Shown: positions 1 through 8,558, counted from the first letter of the stretch. The stretch: 64,000 bases of DNA from Paludibacter sp. (GCA_019163375.1 JAFLKK010000013.1:23224-87223); one strand, 5' to 3'. The notes: a model not told the origin generated them from the sequence alone. Made by a program: numbers and translations.

Positions 1-446
1 ACCATAGTATCGAAACCCTCAATCTGAGCACCCACCATGTAATCGACATCTATTTTAAGCTCTTTCAACACATAAAGAATCATGGCAGTGGTAGTGGTTT
101 TACCATGACTACCTCCCACCACTATACGCGTTTTGCTACGGGTTTGCTGAAACAGATATTCAGGAAAAGAATATATTTTAAGCCCTAACTCCTTAGCACG
201 CAACAATTCGGGATTATCGCCGGTTGCATGCATCCCCAGAATAACAGCATGAAGTCCTTTGTGCAAACGATCCGGAAACCAACCCATTTTTTCAGGCAAT
301 AACCCATGAGTTTTTAAACGGCTATACGCCGGTTCAAAAATTTCATCGTCGGATCCAGTTACCTCAAAATTATTCTTCTTGCTCACTGCAATAGCTAAAT
401 TGTGCATTGCGGCACCACCTATGGCTATAAAATGGACTCTTTGCAT
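1..446 (-). CDS. Mur ligase family protein (Mpl/MurC-like), partial
   Basis: The gene begins with ATG at 446 and runs off the left edge, so only the first 148 residues are visible. Residues 4-20 (VHFIAIGGAAMHNLAIA) form the N-terminal nucleotide-binding fold of Mur ligases, and residues 111-120 (GGSHGKTTTT) are the ATP-binding P-loop. This combination is typical of the peptidoglycan-recycling ligase Mpl, which joins a tripeptide to UDP-MurNAc, and of MurC, which adds L-alanine. The N-terminal wording resembles the Bacteroidota Mpl-like group more than MurC, but the deciding C-terminal part is missing. A TAnnTTTG promoter element lies at 502-509 on the same strand. Confidence 0.85.
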   Translation of the reverse strand, partial: MQRVHFIAIGGAAMHNLAIAVSKKNNFEVTGSDDEIFEPAYSRLKTHGLLPEKMGWFPDRLHKGLHAVILGMHATGDNPELLRAKELGLKIYSFPEYLFQQTRSKTRIVVGGSHGKTTTTAMILYVLKELKIDVDYMVGAQIEGFDTM

Positions 447-501
447 ACAAGTTGGTTGGGTGATAGTTTTTACTTATTTTTGTCCGGAGATTATTACAAC
501 G

Positions 502-509
502 CAAATGTA
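502..509 (-). promoter_or_regulatory. TAnnTTTG -7 promoter element of the Mur ligase gene
   Basis: Read on the minus strand the sequence is TACATTTG, a perfect match to the Bacteroidota -7 element. It lies 55 bases upstream of the ATG. A clear -33 TTG is not visible at the expected spacing. Confidence 0.5.
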
Positions 510-608
510 CTAAAAAGTTCGTAAACATTGATGATAAACAAAACCAGCTTTGCTCTGTAAATTACCTATGAACCTATTAGTCATAACCAAATTCAACCCA
601 TTACAGCG

Positions 609-1436
609 ATGAAATTATATAAAATAGAAACAGGAACTTTTCAGGTGGACGGTGGCGCCGCCTTTGGCGTAGTACCCAAACGTGTATGGCAAAAACGCTA
701 CCCGTGTAACGACGACAATTTCGTTCGATTGGCCATGCGCTGCCTGCTCATCGAAACAGGCGAAAAGCTTATCCTTATTGATAGCGGAACAGGCGACAAG
801 CAACTGGAGTATTTAAAATACTATGATTTTGTGGGAGTTATCAACTTTGAAACTGAGCTAAATAAACTTGGATTCAGTTGCTCCCAGATTACCGATGTGG
901 TGTATACGCATTTGCATTTCGACCATTGTGGAGGAAGTACGCGTTACAATTCTGATAAAACATCCACCGAACTTACCTTTCCGAACGCTACGCATTGGGT
1001 GGGTGAAGCACAGTGGAAAAACTTTCTGAACCCCAATATCCGCGAAGGTGATTCTTATTTTCCGGAAAACGTACAGCCCATTCACGAAGCAGGCAAACTA
1101 AAGATGGTGAGCGAAAATCAATGGCTATGCCCCGATGTAGAATTACGATTATTTAACGGGCACACCGTAGGCCAACTCGTCAGCTATATCCATTCCAACG
1201 AAAAAACCTATGTTTATGTCGGAGATGTGATTCCGATTGCAGCTTGCCTACCTGTGGCATGGATTTCGGCCTACGACACCTACCCTATTACGGCCATGGA
1301 AGAGAAAAAAGCCCTACTCGACGAAGCTGCCGAAAAGAAACAGATTCTTTTCTTTGAGCACGATGCCTACACCGAATGTTGCACCGTAAAAGAAGTGTAC
1401 GGAAAGTACCGGGTGGACGAAAGCTTTGAGCTCTAA
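609..1436 (+). CDS. Metallo-beta-lactamase fold hydrolase
   Basis: A 275-residue protein with the metal-binding signature THLHFDHCGG: His101, His103, Asp105 and His106. The later ligands are likely His185 (NGHTVGQ), Asp206 (VGDVIP) and His251 (FFEHD). The layout matches the N-acyl-homoserine-lactonase/quorum-quenching-like branch of the superfamily, which cleaves esters or lactones with two zinc ions, but the substrate cannot be read from the sequence. There is no signal peptide, so it should be cytoplasmic. It stands alone, divergent from the Mur ligase and convergent with the next gene. Confidence 0.85.
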   Translation: MKLYKIETGTFQVDGGAAFGVVPKRVWQKRYPCNDDNFVRLAMRCLLIETGEKLILIDSGTGDKQLEYLKYYDFVGVINFETELNKLGFSCSQITDVVYTHLHFDHCGGSTRYNSDKTSTELTFPNATHWVGEAQWKNFLNPNIREGDSYFPENVQPIHEAGKLKMVSENQWLCPDVELRLFNGHTVGQLVSYIHSNEKTYVYVGDVIPIAACLPVAWISAYDTYPITAMEEKKALLDEAAEKKQILFFEHDAYTECCTVKEVYGKYRVDESFEL

Positions 1437-1472
1437 ACCATACCAGAATGGGCAAATATGAATAAAAAACAA

Positions 1473-1515
1473 AGGAACGCAAAACAATGATTGATTTTCA
1501 TTGTTTTGCGTTCCT
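1473..1515 (-). terminator. Bidirectional intrinsic terminator hairpin
   Basis: A perfect 18-bp inverted repeat (1473-1490 and 1498-1515) with a 7-base loop sits between two convergent genes. The T-run needed for termination is on the minus-strand side (complement of the A-run at 1463-1468), so it best serves the gene at 1628-2059 and may also stop the metallo-hydrolase transcript. Confidence 0.75.
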
Positions 1516-1627
1516 CAATTAAAATAGCTATTTCCACTGACTAATAAGTAAAATAAACAATCACTTATGTCTTTATTTGTCACTTTCAGAGAACATATGT
1601 AATTCTTAACCACACACTTATAATTCC

Positions 1628-2059
1628 TTAATTCCCATTCATAATATTTATTTCTTTGATATATCTGCCCATTTCGTTCAATAGCGCAGCATCTACCTTC
1701 TTTATATATTTTCCCAATTCGGCATATTTCATTTGGAACGATTTCTTGATAATATCAACTTTGCTATTCAATAATAGTTGAGTTTTGATATCCTCGAAGG
1801 TGTGACCGTACTTCTGCGTTTCGAGTAATAGAGCAACACAACATACCTGACTATTTTCGCCAACACCATTAAGGGTAAAATCGGAGAAACCTATACCCAC
1901 TAAAAAATAGTCGCCACTATTAATTTCATCCTCGGTTAATAGCGTATCAAAACCAGCGATGCTATTACGACTGTCTATCTCAATTAAGCCATTCAAATCG
2001 CCATATTTAGTTCCAACTAAACTTTTTAGTTTAGAAACAATTTGATTGTTGTTTATCAT
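1628..2059 (-). CDS. Hypothetical protein, 143 aa
   Basis: A soluble protein without signal peptide or membrane segment. It starts MINNNQIVSKLKSLVG and ends in a lysine-rich helical stretch (YAELGKYIKKVDAALLNEMGR, residues about 113-133). I do not recognise the family. Codon use and base composition resemble the AT-rich neighbours rather than the core genes. It stands alone, with the hairpin at 1473-1515 as likely terminator. Conserved-looking acidic and glycine residues in LTEDEINSGDYFLVGIGF suggest a folded domain and not a chance frame. Confidence 0.6.
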   Translation of the reverse strand: MINNNQIVSKLKSLVGTKYGDLNGLIEIDSRNSIAGFDTLLTEDEINSGDYFLVGIGFSDFTLNGVGENSQVCCVALLLETQKYGHTFEDIKTQLLLNSKVDIIKKSFQMKYAELGKYIKKVDAALLNEMGRYIKEINIMNGN

Positions 2060-2571
2060 AACTTTACTTTAGGTTTATCATTTATACATACTATGACAAT
2101 TAGAAATAAATACACCACTAGTCCTATTGGAAATATTAGTACTATTTTATTTATGTACAGTCTCTATGCTTTGCAATAAAGACTATATAATCCGAGCGAT
2201 AGGTCGGAGCAATTGTTGTACATTAGAAATTACACAACAAAATTAATAGATATTTAATGAGAGAAACAATTTTCTATCAATTATCTTTGGACATTGTTAA
2301 AAGCCATATATCTATATACCAAACACATAGCCTTTAAAAACAAACTATTTTTGGACATCTTAAAATTGCATACTGGACAAAGGCTAAAAAAGAGGCAAAA
2401 GAAGGGGTATTTAATACTTTGCCGCATAAAAAAATCAATCAGGATTATTCAACATATTTATCCAACAACGATTTCAACGGTGTAAATAAACGTTGCAATT
2501 AGGTTCGAATTTATTAACCCGAGTGTTGATCTTAGTTAAATACGGATATATATATATTCTAAATTACTCAA
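2060..2571. other. Intergenic region, no supported gene
   Basis: About 510 bases of AT-rich DNA. One open frame of 63 codons at 2294-2485 (+) has no promoter, start context or recognisable motif and is treated as chance. No tRNA, terminator or repeat was seen. Confidence 0.5.
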
Positions 2572-3222
2572 TTATCTACAATCAAATTTATATAATTCAT
2601 AATCCTCTTTGATGAAGTTCAAATTTATATTATCCCTTAGCTTAAATACTCCAAGAGTATCAGCAACTGCAATCTCACGAATATATTTAAGCAATATGAA
2701 ATAAGCCTGTCTATTCCAAAAATCATGTATTAGGATTACTAGATTCTTATTTGCATGACATTCTAATATTGTTTTTAAAGCGCAAGCAATTCTAAATCTC
2801 CCATCAATTAAAACAGTATCAATTTCTTTTTTTTCAACAGAACTAAAAACGCTTGAAGAATAATCAGGAAATATCTTCCTTGAATCTTCATCTATAGGAT
2901 AACCCAATTCCCGAGTGGGTTCGATATCAACATGAAAGAAATGTAAACGTCTATTATTATGGTATTTTATCAACCAATACCTCTGCATTGATCGTATACA
3001 GTTCAAGTCCGAATCTACAGAATAGATTTTAGCACTTGAATTGAGTAATGTTCGTAATGTACCACCTCCGGTTCCGAACTCGAGATATACCTTTGAATTT
3101 GTAATCGTTTTGTCAAACAGTAATATTTCCTTCTCCGACATTACAAAAGAGTAAAAGTTAGGTCTGGGTGAATATCTGTCAACCTTTTTTACAATGCCAA
3201 TGAGTTTACTATTTATTTCCAT
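2572..3222 (-). CDS. Class I SAM-dependent methyltransferase-like protein
   Basis: A 216-residue protein whose residues 47-61 (YLEFGTGGGTLRTLL) form the glycine-rich SAM-binding loop. It is followed by IYSVDSD (66-72), where the acidic residue usually binds the ribose of SAM. A later DTVLIDGRFR segment fits strand 4/motif II of the Rossmann fold. No signal peptide is seen. The fold is well supported; the methyl acceptor is unknown. Such short forms often modify sugars or lipids in surface polysaccharide pathways, but no such genes lie beside it. The neighbouring DNA on the right contains a decayed gene remnant, which suggests local turnover. Confidence 0.65.
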   Translation of the reverse strand: MEINSKLIGIVKKVDRYSPRPNFYSFVMSEKEILLFDKTITNSKVYLEFGTGGGTLRTLLNSSAKIYSVDSDLNCIRSMQRYWLIKYHNNRRLHFFHVDIEPTRELGYPIDEDSRKIFPDYSSSVFSSVEKKEIDTVLIDGRFRIACALKTILECHANKNLVILIHDFWNRQAYFILLKYIREIAVADTLGVFKLRDNINLNFIKEDYELYKFDCR

Positions 3223-3317
3223 TTCATTCTTCTATACATTTGCGTACTAGGCACTTTTCAATTAGTTTTTACTCTACTCAAAATTATTCATCGTTTAGAA
3301 TTAACTTTTATTCTAAA

Positions 3318-3446
3318 TCATTTCAGCAACGGCAGTAGCCCCACCGTAAGAGACTCCACCGCATTTCCACCAAAGAAGTTTGTCCCCGGGCAGGTTTTGG
3401 TAGCGTCGGTGCCTTCTTCAGCGATTCGTTTTCCGGTATTCAGGTT
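3318..3446 (-). pseudogene. Remnant of an N-acetylmuramoyl-L-alanine amidase C-terminus
   Basis: The minus strand is open for 42 codons between stops at 3447-3449 and 3318-3320. It reads NLNTGKRIAEEGTDATKTCP, continuing GTNFFGGNAVESLTVGLLPL and ending LK. The TKTCPG stretch is the zinc-binding Cys-Pro-Gly region of Amidase_2/PGRP-type amidases, followed by the usual tail. No start codon or N-terminal domain exists upstream. It lies in an island that is richer in G+C than the surrounding DNA. It is best read as the last piece of a deleted gene. Confidence 0.55.
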
Positions 3447-3683
3447 CTATCGTTTTAGGTTTTAATTTTCAAAAATATCCGGCAGATAGCTTTTAATACT
3501 ATCTGCCAGACTAGTCAAGATTATTGTTTCACTTTACTCTCTCTAGTTTACAAACAAAAAAATATTTCAATTTCACGCCCTAATACCAGTTACAGTGCCA
3601 TAGGCATTTTTACTTTTTCATACTCGTATTTTTGGGCGATTAATTTTATGTTGCAATATTATAGCTATTTTCATTAATAATAT

Positions 3684-3727
3684 CTCACAAGATTCTACTA
3701 ATTTCCTCACAAGACTCTCACATTTAA
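3684..3727 (-). promoter_or_regulatory. 11-bp-phased CTCACA repeats, candidate operator
   Basis: CTCACAAGATT (3684), CTCACAAGACT (3706) and CTCACATTTAA (3717) are spaced 22 and 11 bases apart, with a weak unit (CTACTAATTTC) at 3695. CTCACA is the reverse complement of the TGTGAG units at 3860-3892. Repeats phased at 11 bases are the usual binding pattern of OmpR/PhoB-type regulators, and one is encoded just downstream. Confidence 0.45.
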
Positions 3728-3802
3728 TACAAAAAACATTAACACGAAAATAGATTTCCAAGACACGCAAAGCTGTCAGCTACAAAAACAAAGAAAATGG
3801 GG

Positions 3803-3831
3803 TTGATTTTGATTAAAATTTAGTACTTTTG
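3803..3831 (+). promoter_or_regulatory. Candidate promoter of the two-component operon
   Basis: TTGA at 3803-3806 and TACTTTTG at 3824-3831 (TAnnTTTG consensus) are separated by 17 bases. Transcription would begin near 3838, leaving a leader of about 130 bases. The promoter lies between the two arrays of phased repeats. Confidence 0.5.
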
Positions 3832-3859
3832 GCTGCAAATAACAAACTTGAATTTCTCT

Positions 3860-3892
3860 TATGAGAACTCTGTGAGTTCATTGTGAGATCAC
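3860..3892 (+). promoter_or_regulatory. Three TGTGAG-type repeats at exact 11-bp spacing
   Basis: TATGAGAACTC (3860), TGTGAGTTCAT (3871) and TGTGAGATCAC (3882) follow each other at exact 11-bp steps. Together with the inverted copies at 3684-3727 they bracket the promoter. The likely ligand is the OmpR-family regulator at 5447-6124, which would mean autoregulation. Confidence 0.5.
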
Positions 3893-3936
3893 CAAAAACC
3901 GGTCATTAAAGCTTACTGATAATGGAGCTTGCGACA

Positions 3937-3952
3937 TCCCGATCTATCGGGA
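3937..3952. repeat. Short perfect palindrome in the leader
   Basis: TCCCGAT-CT-ATCGGGA, a 7-bp stem with a 2-base centre, 17 bases before the kinase start codon. It could be a dispersed-repeat remnant or a small RNA hairpin near the ribosome-binding region. Confidence 0.4.
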
Positions 3953-3968
3953 CTGATAACTGAAGAAA

Positions 3969-5312
3969 ATGTCACCAAAACACATCTCTTATATTGCAGG
4001 CATTTGCTTGTTGTTGATTATGGCAACACAAGGGTATCTGGTATATGATTATTTCAAAACAACAGACTTTGCTCTTACACGAGAAACCGACGATATATTA
4101 CTATCTTCATTTCGAAAAGATTTAACATACAGAAACAAAGCATTTGAAAAGTCGAGACACGAGGATACTATAACGATAATACCACCCCCGAACAATAAAA
4201 ACACAATCAAAGTAGATTTAAGAAAGTCTAAATCAAAAGAGAAAAGTGTAATTGGACAGCTCGACTTGGTAATTAATACAGTAGTAAGTACGAATTTTCC
4301 TATAAACCTTCGAAATCTGGATAGCATTACCGGAACAATCCTGGCATCCAGACAGATTCATTCGGCATATATTATCAACCTGGTTGATCCAACAAACAAT
4401 CAAGTGCTACAGCAATCTAAAAAAGGAACTATTGGTTCGTTTTTAGTGGTACCGTCCAAACTCTTACAAATAGATTTAGAAAATAAAAAATCTCTCCAAC
4501 TCATATTAGTCAACCCTTTTGGAATTATCATCAAACGAATGGGATTATTGCTATTGAGCTCGTTAGTACTTTCGGTTATTTGTCTGTTTGCCTTTCGGTT
4601 TCTGCTTATTACCCTGGCGCAACAGAAAAAATTGGTGGCATTTAAAAACGAATTTCTGGGAACAATTGCCCACGAGCTTAAGCGCCCGGTGGCCAGTCTG
4701 ACAGTGAATCTGGATTGCATGACCATGCAGGCCTTTGCGGATGATAAGGCGAAGCGGGAATTGTTGGTTAGTAAATCGATAAACGCTACCACTGAGCTGA
4801 ACGACACGATACGCATGATAGTGGCACTTGCAAAAGTGGAAGAGGGACTGTTGGTACTAAACAAGCAGCAGATAGATCTACGACAACTATTCGAAGAACT
4901 GAAAACACGTTTCGTAAACAATGCATACAAAGGGGTAGTAATACAAACAGCATACGAGACAGAAGAACTAATGTTGCTAGCCGATGTTCAATTACTGAGT
5001 CAGTGTTTCGCCAACCTGATAGATAATGCTATCAAATACTCAGACAACGAAGTGCAGATTACCATCACCCTCAGAAAAGAAGCTAACCGGATAGCGATTT
5101 GGATAAAGGACAATGGCTTTGGTATTTCGCCCGAAAAGCTACCCTCTATATTTGAGAAATACAGTCGTGCCCATACTAACAACACTAAAATAAATGGCTA
5201 CGGAATAGGGCTCAACTATGTAAAAACGATAGTGGAAAAACACAAGGGCGAAGTAAGTGTACAAAGTAAGGTTGGAGTGGGGAGCGAGTTTATTATAAAG
5301 CTGGTCAATTGA
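3969..5312 (+). CDS. Sensor histidine kinase
   Basis: A 447-residue membrane kinase. Membrane segments lie near residues 7-27 and 191-215, enclosing a periplasmic sensor domain of about 160 residues without a recognised fold. The phospho-acceptor box is IAHELKRP with His235. The ATPase domain shows the N box (ANLIDNAIKYSD), G1 (DNGFGI), F (IFEKYSRA) and G2 (GYGIGLNY) motifs. No HAMP domain is evident. It phosphorylates itself in response to an unknown envelope signal and passes phosphate to the regulator encoded 135 bases downstream. The gap to that partner holds a dispersed repeat. Confidence 0.95.
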   Translation: MSPKHISYIAGICLLLIMATQGYLVYDYFKTTDFALTRETDDILLSSFRKDLTYRNKAFEKSRHEDTITIIPPPNNKNTIKVDLRKSKSKEKSVIGQLDLVINTVVSTNFPINLRNLDSITGTILASRQIHSAYIINLVDPTNNQVLQQSKKGTIGSFLVVPSKLLQIDLENKKSLQLILVNPFGIIIKRMGLLLLSSLVLSVICLFAFRFLLITLAQQKKLVAFKNEFLGTIAHELKRPVASLTVNLDCMTMQAFADDKAKRELLVSKSINATTELNDTIRMIVALAKVEEGLLVLNKQQIDLRQLFEELKTRFVNNAYKGVVIQTAYETEELMLLADVQLLSQCFANLIDNAIKYSDNEVQITITLRKEANRIAIWIKDNGFGISPEKLPSIFEKYSRAHTNNTKINGYGIGLNYVKTIVEKHKGEVSVQSKVGVGSEFIIKLVN

Positions 5313-5353
5313 TAGTTGACAGTTAGCATTGACAATAGAATAACGCGAAGCAT

Positions 5354-5413
5354 AATATCGCCGAACTTGCCTCTACCTACGGTAGATAAATGCGGCAGGC
5401 AGGGGCAAATAAC
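5354..5413 (+). repeat. 60-bp dispersed repeat, copy 1
   Basis: The core CTCTACCTACGGTAGA plus flanks from AATATCGCC to GGGGCAAATAAC recurs at 8559-8618 in the same orientation and at 6851-6905 inverted. The centre CTACC-TACGGTAG is partly palindromic. This copy separates the kinase from its regulator and is followed by an echo of its end (GTGAACGAAGTGAACAAATAAC). Confidence 0.8.
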
Positions 5414-5446
5414 GTGAACGAAGTGAACAAATAACACGCAGTAAAA

Positions 5447-6124
5447 ATGACAAAAATACTACTGATAGAGGATGACATCAATTTGGCTACAACGCTTATG
5501 GGGGCGTTGGAAATGTTGGATTATAAGGTGCGACATATTTTCAATGGCGACACTATAATCAATGAGTTAGCTGATTTTCAACCAGAATTAGTTCTCCTGG
5601 ACGTAAACCTCAACACGAAATTGGATGGTTTCGATATAGGTAAACTAATTAGAAAGAAACATCAAACTCCTATCATTTTCACTACCTCGCGCGACGAAAG
5701 TGAGGATTTAAAAACCGGCTTCAGCATTGCCAATACCGATTATGTGCGTAAGCCTTACCGCATAATGGAAATTGAAATGCGTATCAAAAATCTATTATCG
5801 AAACAAACTACTGACGAAAAGGGAAGCACATTTCAATTCGGTGATTTTAGTTTCTATCCAGCTGAACAAAGCATAAAGTACGAAGGCACTAAATTTCATT
5901 TGAATAATTACGAAACAGCTGTGCTCGACCTTCTTTGCCAAAACAAGGATACTTTCGTCAGCAAACAAAAGATAATTGAACTTGTTTGGAATTGCGATCA
6001 ACCTAAATTAAAAGAAGGCGCTCTGAACAATATACTCAGCAACTTTCGGAAATATTTAAAGCCCGGCACAAGTATCGAATTAGAATGCAGGGTTGGCCTG
6101 GGAGTGAAATTGACGACAAAATAA
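5447..6124 (+). CDS. OmpR/PhoB-family response regulator
   Basis: A 225-residue regulator. The receiver domain (1-118) has the acidic pair Glu8/Asp9-Asp10, the phosphorylation site Asp52 (LVLLDVNL) and the conserved Lys102 (VRKPYR). The C-terminal half (about 125-225) has the spacing of a winged-helix DNA-binding domain (NNILSNFRKYLKP recognition region). It is the partner of the kinase upstream and would act on DNA, plausibly on the 11-bp-phased repeats at 3684-3727 and 3860-3892. It ends 21 bases before the convergent ABC transporter gene, which may be its target or only a neighbour. Confidence 0.95.
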   Translation: MTKILLIEDDINLATTLMGALEMLDYKVRHIFNGDTIINELADFQPELVLLDVNLNTKLDGFDIGKLIRKKHQTPIIFTTSRDESEDLKTGFSIANTDYVRKPYRIMEIEMRIKNLLSKQTTDEKGSTFQFGDFSFYPAEQSIKYEGTKFHLNNYETAVLDLLCQNKDTFVSKQKIIELVWNCDQPKLKEGALNNILSNFRKYLKPGTSIELECRVGLGVKLTTK

Positions 6125-6145
6125 TATTTCATCGCTAATCCCTGT

Positions 6146-6841
6146 TTATACCGCAAAATACGCTTCCAATTCTTTCAAGGTGTCTTCACCGGTTTCAATA
6201 TCTTTCACCACTTTCCCTTTTTCAAGTACCACGATGCGTTTGCACACCTCGGTAACATGGTTTAAATCGTGACTGGAAATAAGCATGGTCATATTAAAAC
6301 GGGTCTGTAAATCGGTCAGAAAACGTTTCAAACGGATTTGTGATGACGGATCGAGAGCCGTGAAAGGTTCGTCGAGAATCAACAACTTAGGCTCACCGAT
6401 AAGTGCAGCTGCAATGCCGATTTTCTTTTGGTTGCCTTTCGAAAAGTCGCGGATCAGCTTCTTTGTTTCCAATATCTCTCCGTTAAAGAAGTCGCGCATC
6501 GTGTCCTGAAATTCAGTAATATCTCCTTCGGACTTATGATGCAACTTACCCACAAATTTGAAGTATTCCTCGGGAGTCAGGAAGTCAATCAGGAAGCCCT
6601 CGTCGAGAAATGAACCGGTCATCGTCTTCCAACTATCGTTGCGCATCACTTTTTGTCCTTCGATAGACACTTCGCCATCCGAAGCCTCAATCAGGTCAAG
6701 AATCAAGCGAAAAAAGGTCGTTTTTCCTGCTCCGTTATTCCCCACCAAACCAAAGCTTTCACCTTGTGGAATGGTCAACAATGGCAGATTCAACACGGTT
6801 ACCCCGTTGTATACTTTCGTTAATTTGTTTACTTGTATCAT
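6146..6841 (-). CDS. ABC transporter ATP-binding protein
   Basis: A 231-residue ATPase. Walker A is GNNGAGKTT (34-42), the signature motif is the variant FSKGNQKK, and Walker B is LLILDEP followed by a D-loop (FTALDP) and the H-loop histidine (ISSHDL). It powers an exporter whose membrane part is most likely the DUF5687 protein encoded next to it on the same strand. A dispersed repeat and short tandem repeats separate the two genes by 142 bases. The substrate is unknown; similar pairs in Bacteroidota are found beside two-component systems. Confidence 0.93.
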   Translation of the reverse strand: MIQVNKLTKVYNGVTVLNLPLLTIPQGESFGLVGNNGAGKTTFFRLILDLIEASDGEVSIEGQKVMRNDSWKTMTGSFLDEGFLIDFLTPEEYFKFVGKLHHKSEGDITEFQDTMRDFFNGEILETKKLIRDFSKGNQKKIGIAAALIGEPKLLILDEPFTALDPSSQIRLKRFLTDLQTRFNMTMLISSHDLNHVTEVCKRIVVLEKGKVVKDIETGEDTLKELEAYFAV

Positions 6842-6850
6842 TTACTTCGT

Positions 6851-6905
6851 GTTATTTATGCCCCTGCCTGCCGCATTTATCTACCGTAGGTAGAGGCAAG
6901 TTCGA
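6851..6905 (-). repeat. Dispersed repeat, copy 2 (inverted)
   Basis: Inverted copy of the element at 5354-5413 with a 2-base insertion near its end (GTTATTTATGCCCC). It lies just upstream of the ABC ATPase start codon, so it is in the leader or promoter region of that gene. Confidence 0.8.
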
Positions 6906-6918
6906 CTATATTATATTG

Positions 6919-6976
6919 TTACTGATTACTGATTACTGATAACTGATAACTATCAATTGTCAACTATCAACTATCA
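6919..6976. repeat. Short degenerate tandem repeats
   Basis: Runs of TACTGAT and TGATAACTGA, then CAACTATCAA units, follow the dispersed repeat. Similar sequence (CAGTTAGCAGT) accompanies copy 3 at 8479-8547 and a trace (TTGACAGTTAGCATTGACA) precedes copy 1. The pairing suggests that these repeats travel or expand together. Confidence 0.6.
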
Positions 6977-6983
6977 TCTAAAC

Positions 6984-8468
6984 CTACTCTCCTTGTCGGA
7001 ATCCTTCGGCCAGTTTGTATTTTCTGTTATTAAACTGATTGACACATAACTTTAGAATAGGCTGACGAAGTACTATGCCCGCAAACCCTAAGATAGTGAG
7101 TACCCACAACGCTACAGTCATCGAAAAAAAGGTTGAAATGACAGTAACTAATATCATTGGAACAAACATAATGGGCAACACAATAAGAAAACTTTTGAAG
7201 GTAGTACCCTGATAGTTCATGGCCGAGGCCTTCGATAAATCAATCCGTTTGGTATTATAGGTGCACAAATACAACAGCAGGTATATATTTACCCCGGTAT
7301 TAAAAATGAAAGCTGCTAAATGCATGTACACAATCTTCATCCCGAAGTAGAAATAAGGCGTGGTAAGTACAAAGCAAAGAACATTGAATGATAATAACAA
7401 ATAATAGTTAGCACTTAAATAGGTTTTTACCGGAACATTTTTCGTCATCAGGCTATCAAAATGTGCACTATCCCAACTCACCACCCACTGTCCGTACATA
7501 AACATCAGCAGCCCTGTCATAAACATGGCTATAAAAAATAGCATTCCACTATTACTGGCATAAACCGGTTGAGTATAGAACATCAGACCGTACAACAAGA
7601 AGAAAGCCGACAAATAGAGCATGCTCTTCGTGCGTTTATGTCGGAGAATAAGTTTTATTTCCAATGCAATCAGTTCGCCCACTACTCCAAACCTATCCAA
7701 GAATGACAGATTAGCATTGAACACTTTATCTCCCTGCATTTTTCTATTAAACCGCTCGGCATAAAAATTCTGAGCAAAAAACCATTTGTTCAATAGAAAT
7801 GCGAAAGATGCAGCAGCAAGTGGTAAAATCAAGCCGTAGGGTTTAAAAACAATAAATCCAAACACTGATTTTGACACATGAAAGAGTGAGAAAACTTCAA
7901 AGTACTCCAACGCTACGATGACACCAAGAACGGCAATCACCAAAAGGAAAGAAAGGAGATTGGAACCGTATTTACGTTTCAGAAATGAGGCCATAAAGGA
8001 ATTGAACCACACCACAAAAATAAAGCTCAACACAAACCGTACAGCAACAGCAGCGCTGTAATACCCCACTACCGACTTTACAGCAAAGGGCACAACCACT
8101 AATAACAAGAAGTAGTTCAGCGGGCTGAAGAGTGCTTTAAGCAATAGAAAATTAATGAGTGACGATCGCTTTATAGGCAATACCTGATAGGGCGGTAAGT
8201 TAACCGTATTTAGTTGTTGCATAAAAAAACGGATGGCTAAACCACACAACAAAATATACAACATGCCACCGTTAAACAACTCGGTAGGATTAAGCGTATT
8301 ATGCGCCTTTTCCAGCAACTCGTTCAGTGAAAAGCCCAAAAACAAAAAAATGACAGACATATACAACGCAAAAATACCCAGCAATAAACTTACTGCCAGG
8401 TTTCTGTAAAAGCCCTGAGCTCTTACGTTCTTTTTCCATTCTTGCGATACTAAGTGGATTATAAGCAT
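6984..8468 (-). CDS. DUF5687-family membrane protein, probable ABC permease
   Basis: A 494-residue polytopic membrane protein with roughly ten to twelve hydrophobic segments and a cytoplasmic N-terminus (MLIIHLVSQEWKKNVRAQGF). The N-terminal sequence, the paired segments around GMLYILLCGLAIRFFM and the LPIKRSSLINFLLLKALF stretch match my memory of DUF5687, a Bacteroidota family found next to ABC ATPases. It would form the channel for the ATPase encoded downstream. The transported compound is not known. No signal peptide is expected, since the first membrane segment serves as the signal. Confidence 0.75.
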   Translation of the reverse strand: MLIIHLVSQEWKKNVRAQGFYRNLAVSLLLGIFALYMSVIFLFLGFSLNELLEKAHNTLNPTELFNGGMLYILLCGLAIRFFMQQLNTVNLPPYQVLPIKRSSLINFLLLKALFSPLNYFLLLVVVPFAVKSVVGYYSAAVAVRFVLSFIFVVWFNSFMASFLKRKYGSNLLSFLLVIAVLGVIVALEYFEVFSLFHVSKSVFGFIVFKPYGLILPLAAASFAFLLNKWFFAQNFYAERFNRKMQGDKVFNANLSFLDRFGVVGELIALEIKLILRHKRTKSMLYLSAFFLLYGLMFYTQPVYASNSGMLFFIAMFMTGLLMFMYGQWVVSWDSAHFDSLMTKNVPVKTYLSANYYLLLSFNVLCFVLTTPYFYFGMKIVYMHLAAFIFNTGVNIYLLLYLCTYNTKRIDLSKASAMNYQGTTFKSFLIVLPIMFVPMILVTVISTFFSMTVALWVLTILGFAGIVLRQPILKLCVNQFNNRKYKLAEGFRQGE

Positions 8469-8478
8469 AGTTTTTTTT

Positions 8479-8547
8479 CAGTTAGCAGTAAACAGTGATC
8501 AGTTAGCAGTTAGCAGTAATCAGTTAGCAGTAATCAGTTAGCAGTAA
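8479..8547. repeat. CAGTTAGCAGT tandem repeats
   Basis: CAGTTAGCAGT appears repeatedly with small spacers of TAA and AATCA type over about 70 bases, directly before copy 3 of the 60-bp element. It is non-coding and probably expands by slippage. Confidence 0.8.
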
Positions 8548-8558
8548 CAATATAATAT

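Noticed and set aside
2294..2485. Open frame of 63 codons on the plus strand
   Set aside because: Lys/Ile-rich as expected of random AT-rich DNA; no promoter, ribosome-binding site or motif, and no operon context.
3350..3440. tRNA or structured RNA in the richer G+C island
   Set aside because: No cloverleaf or CCA end; the minus strand reads as an amidase tail.
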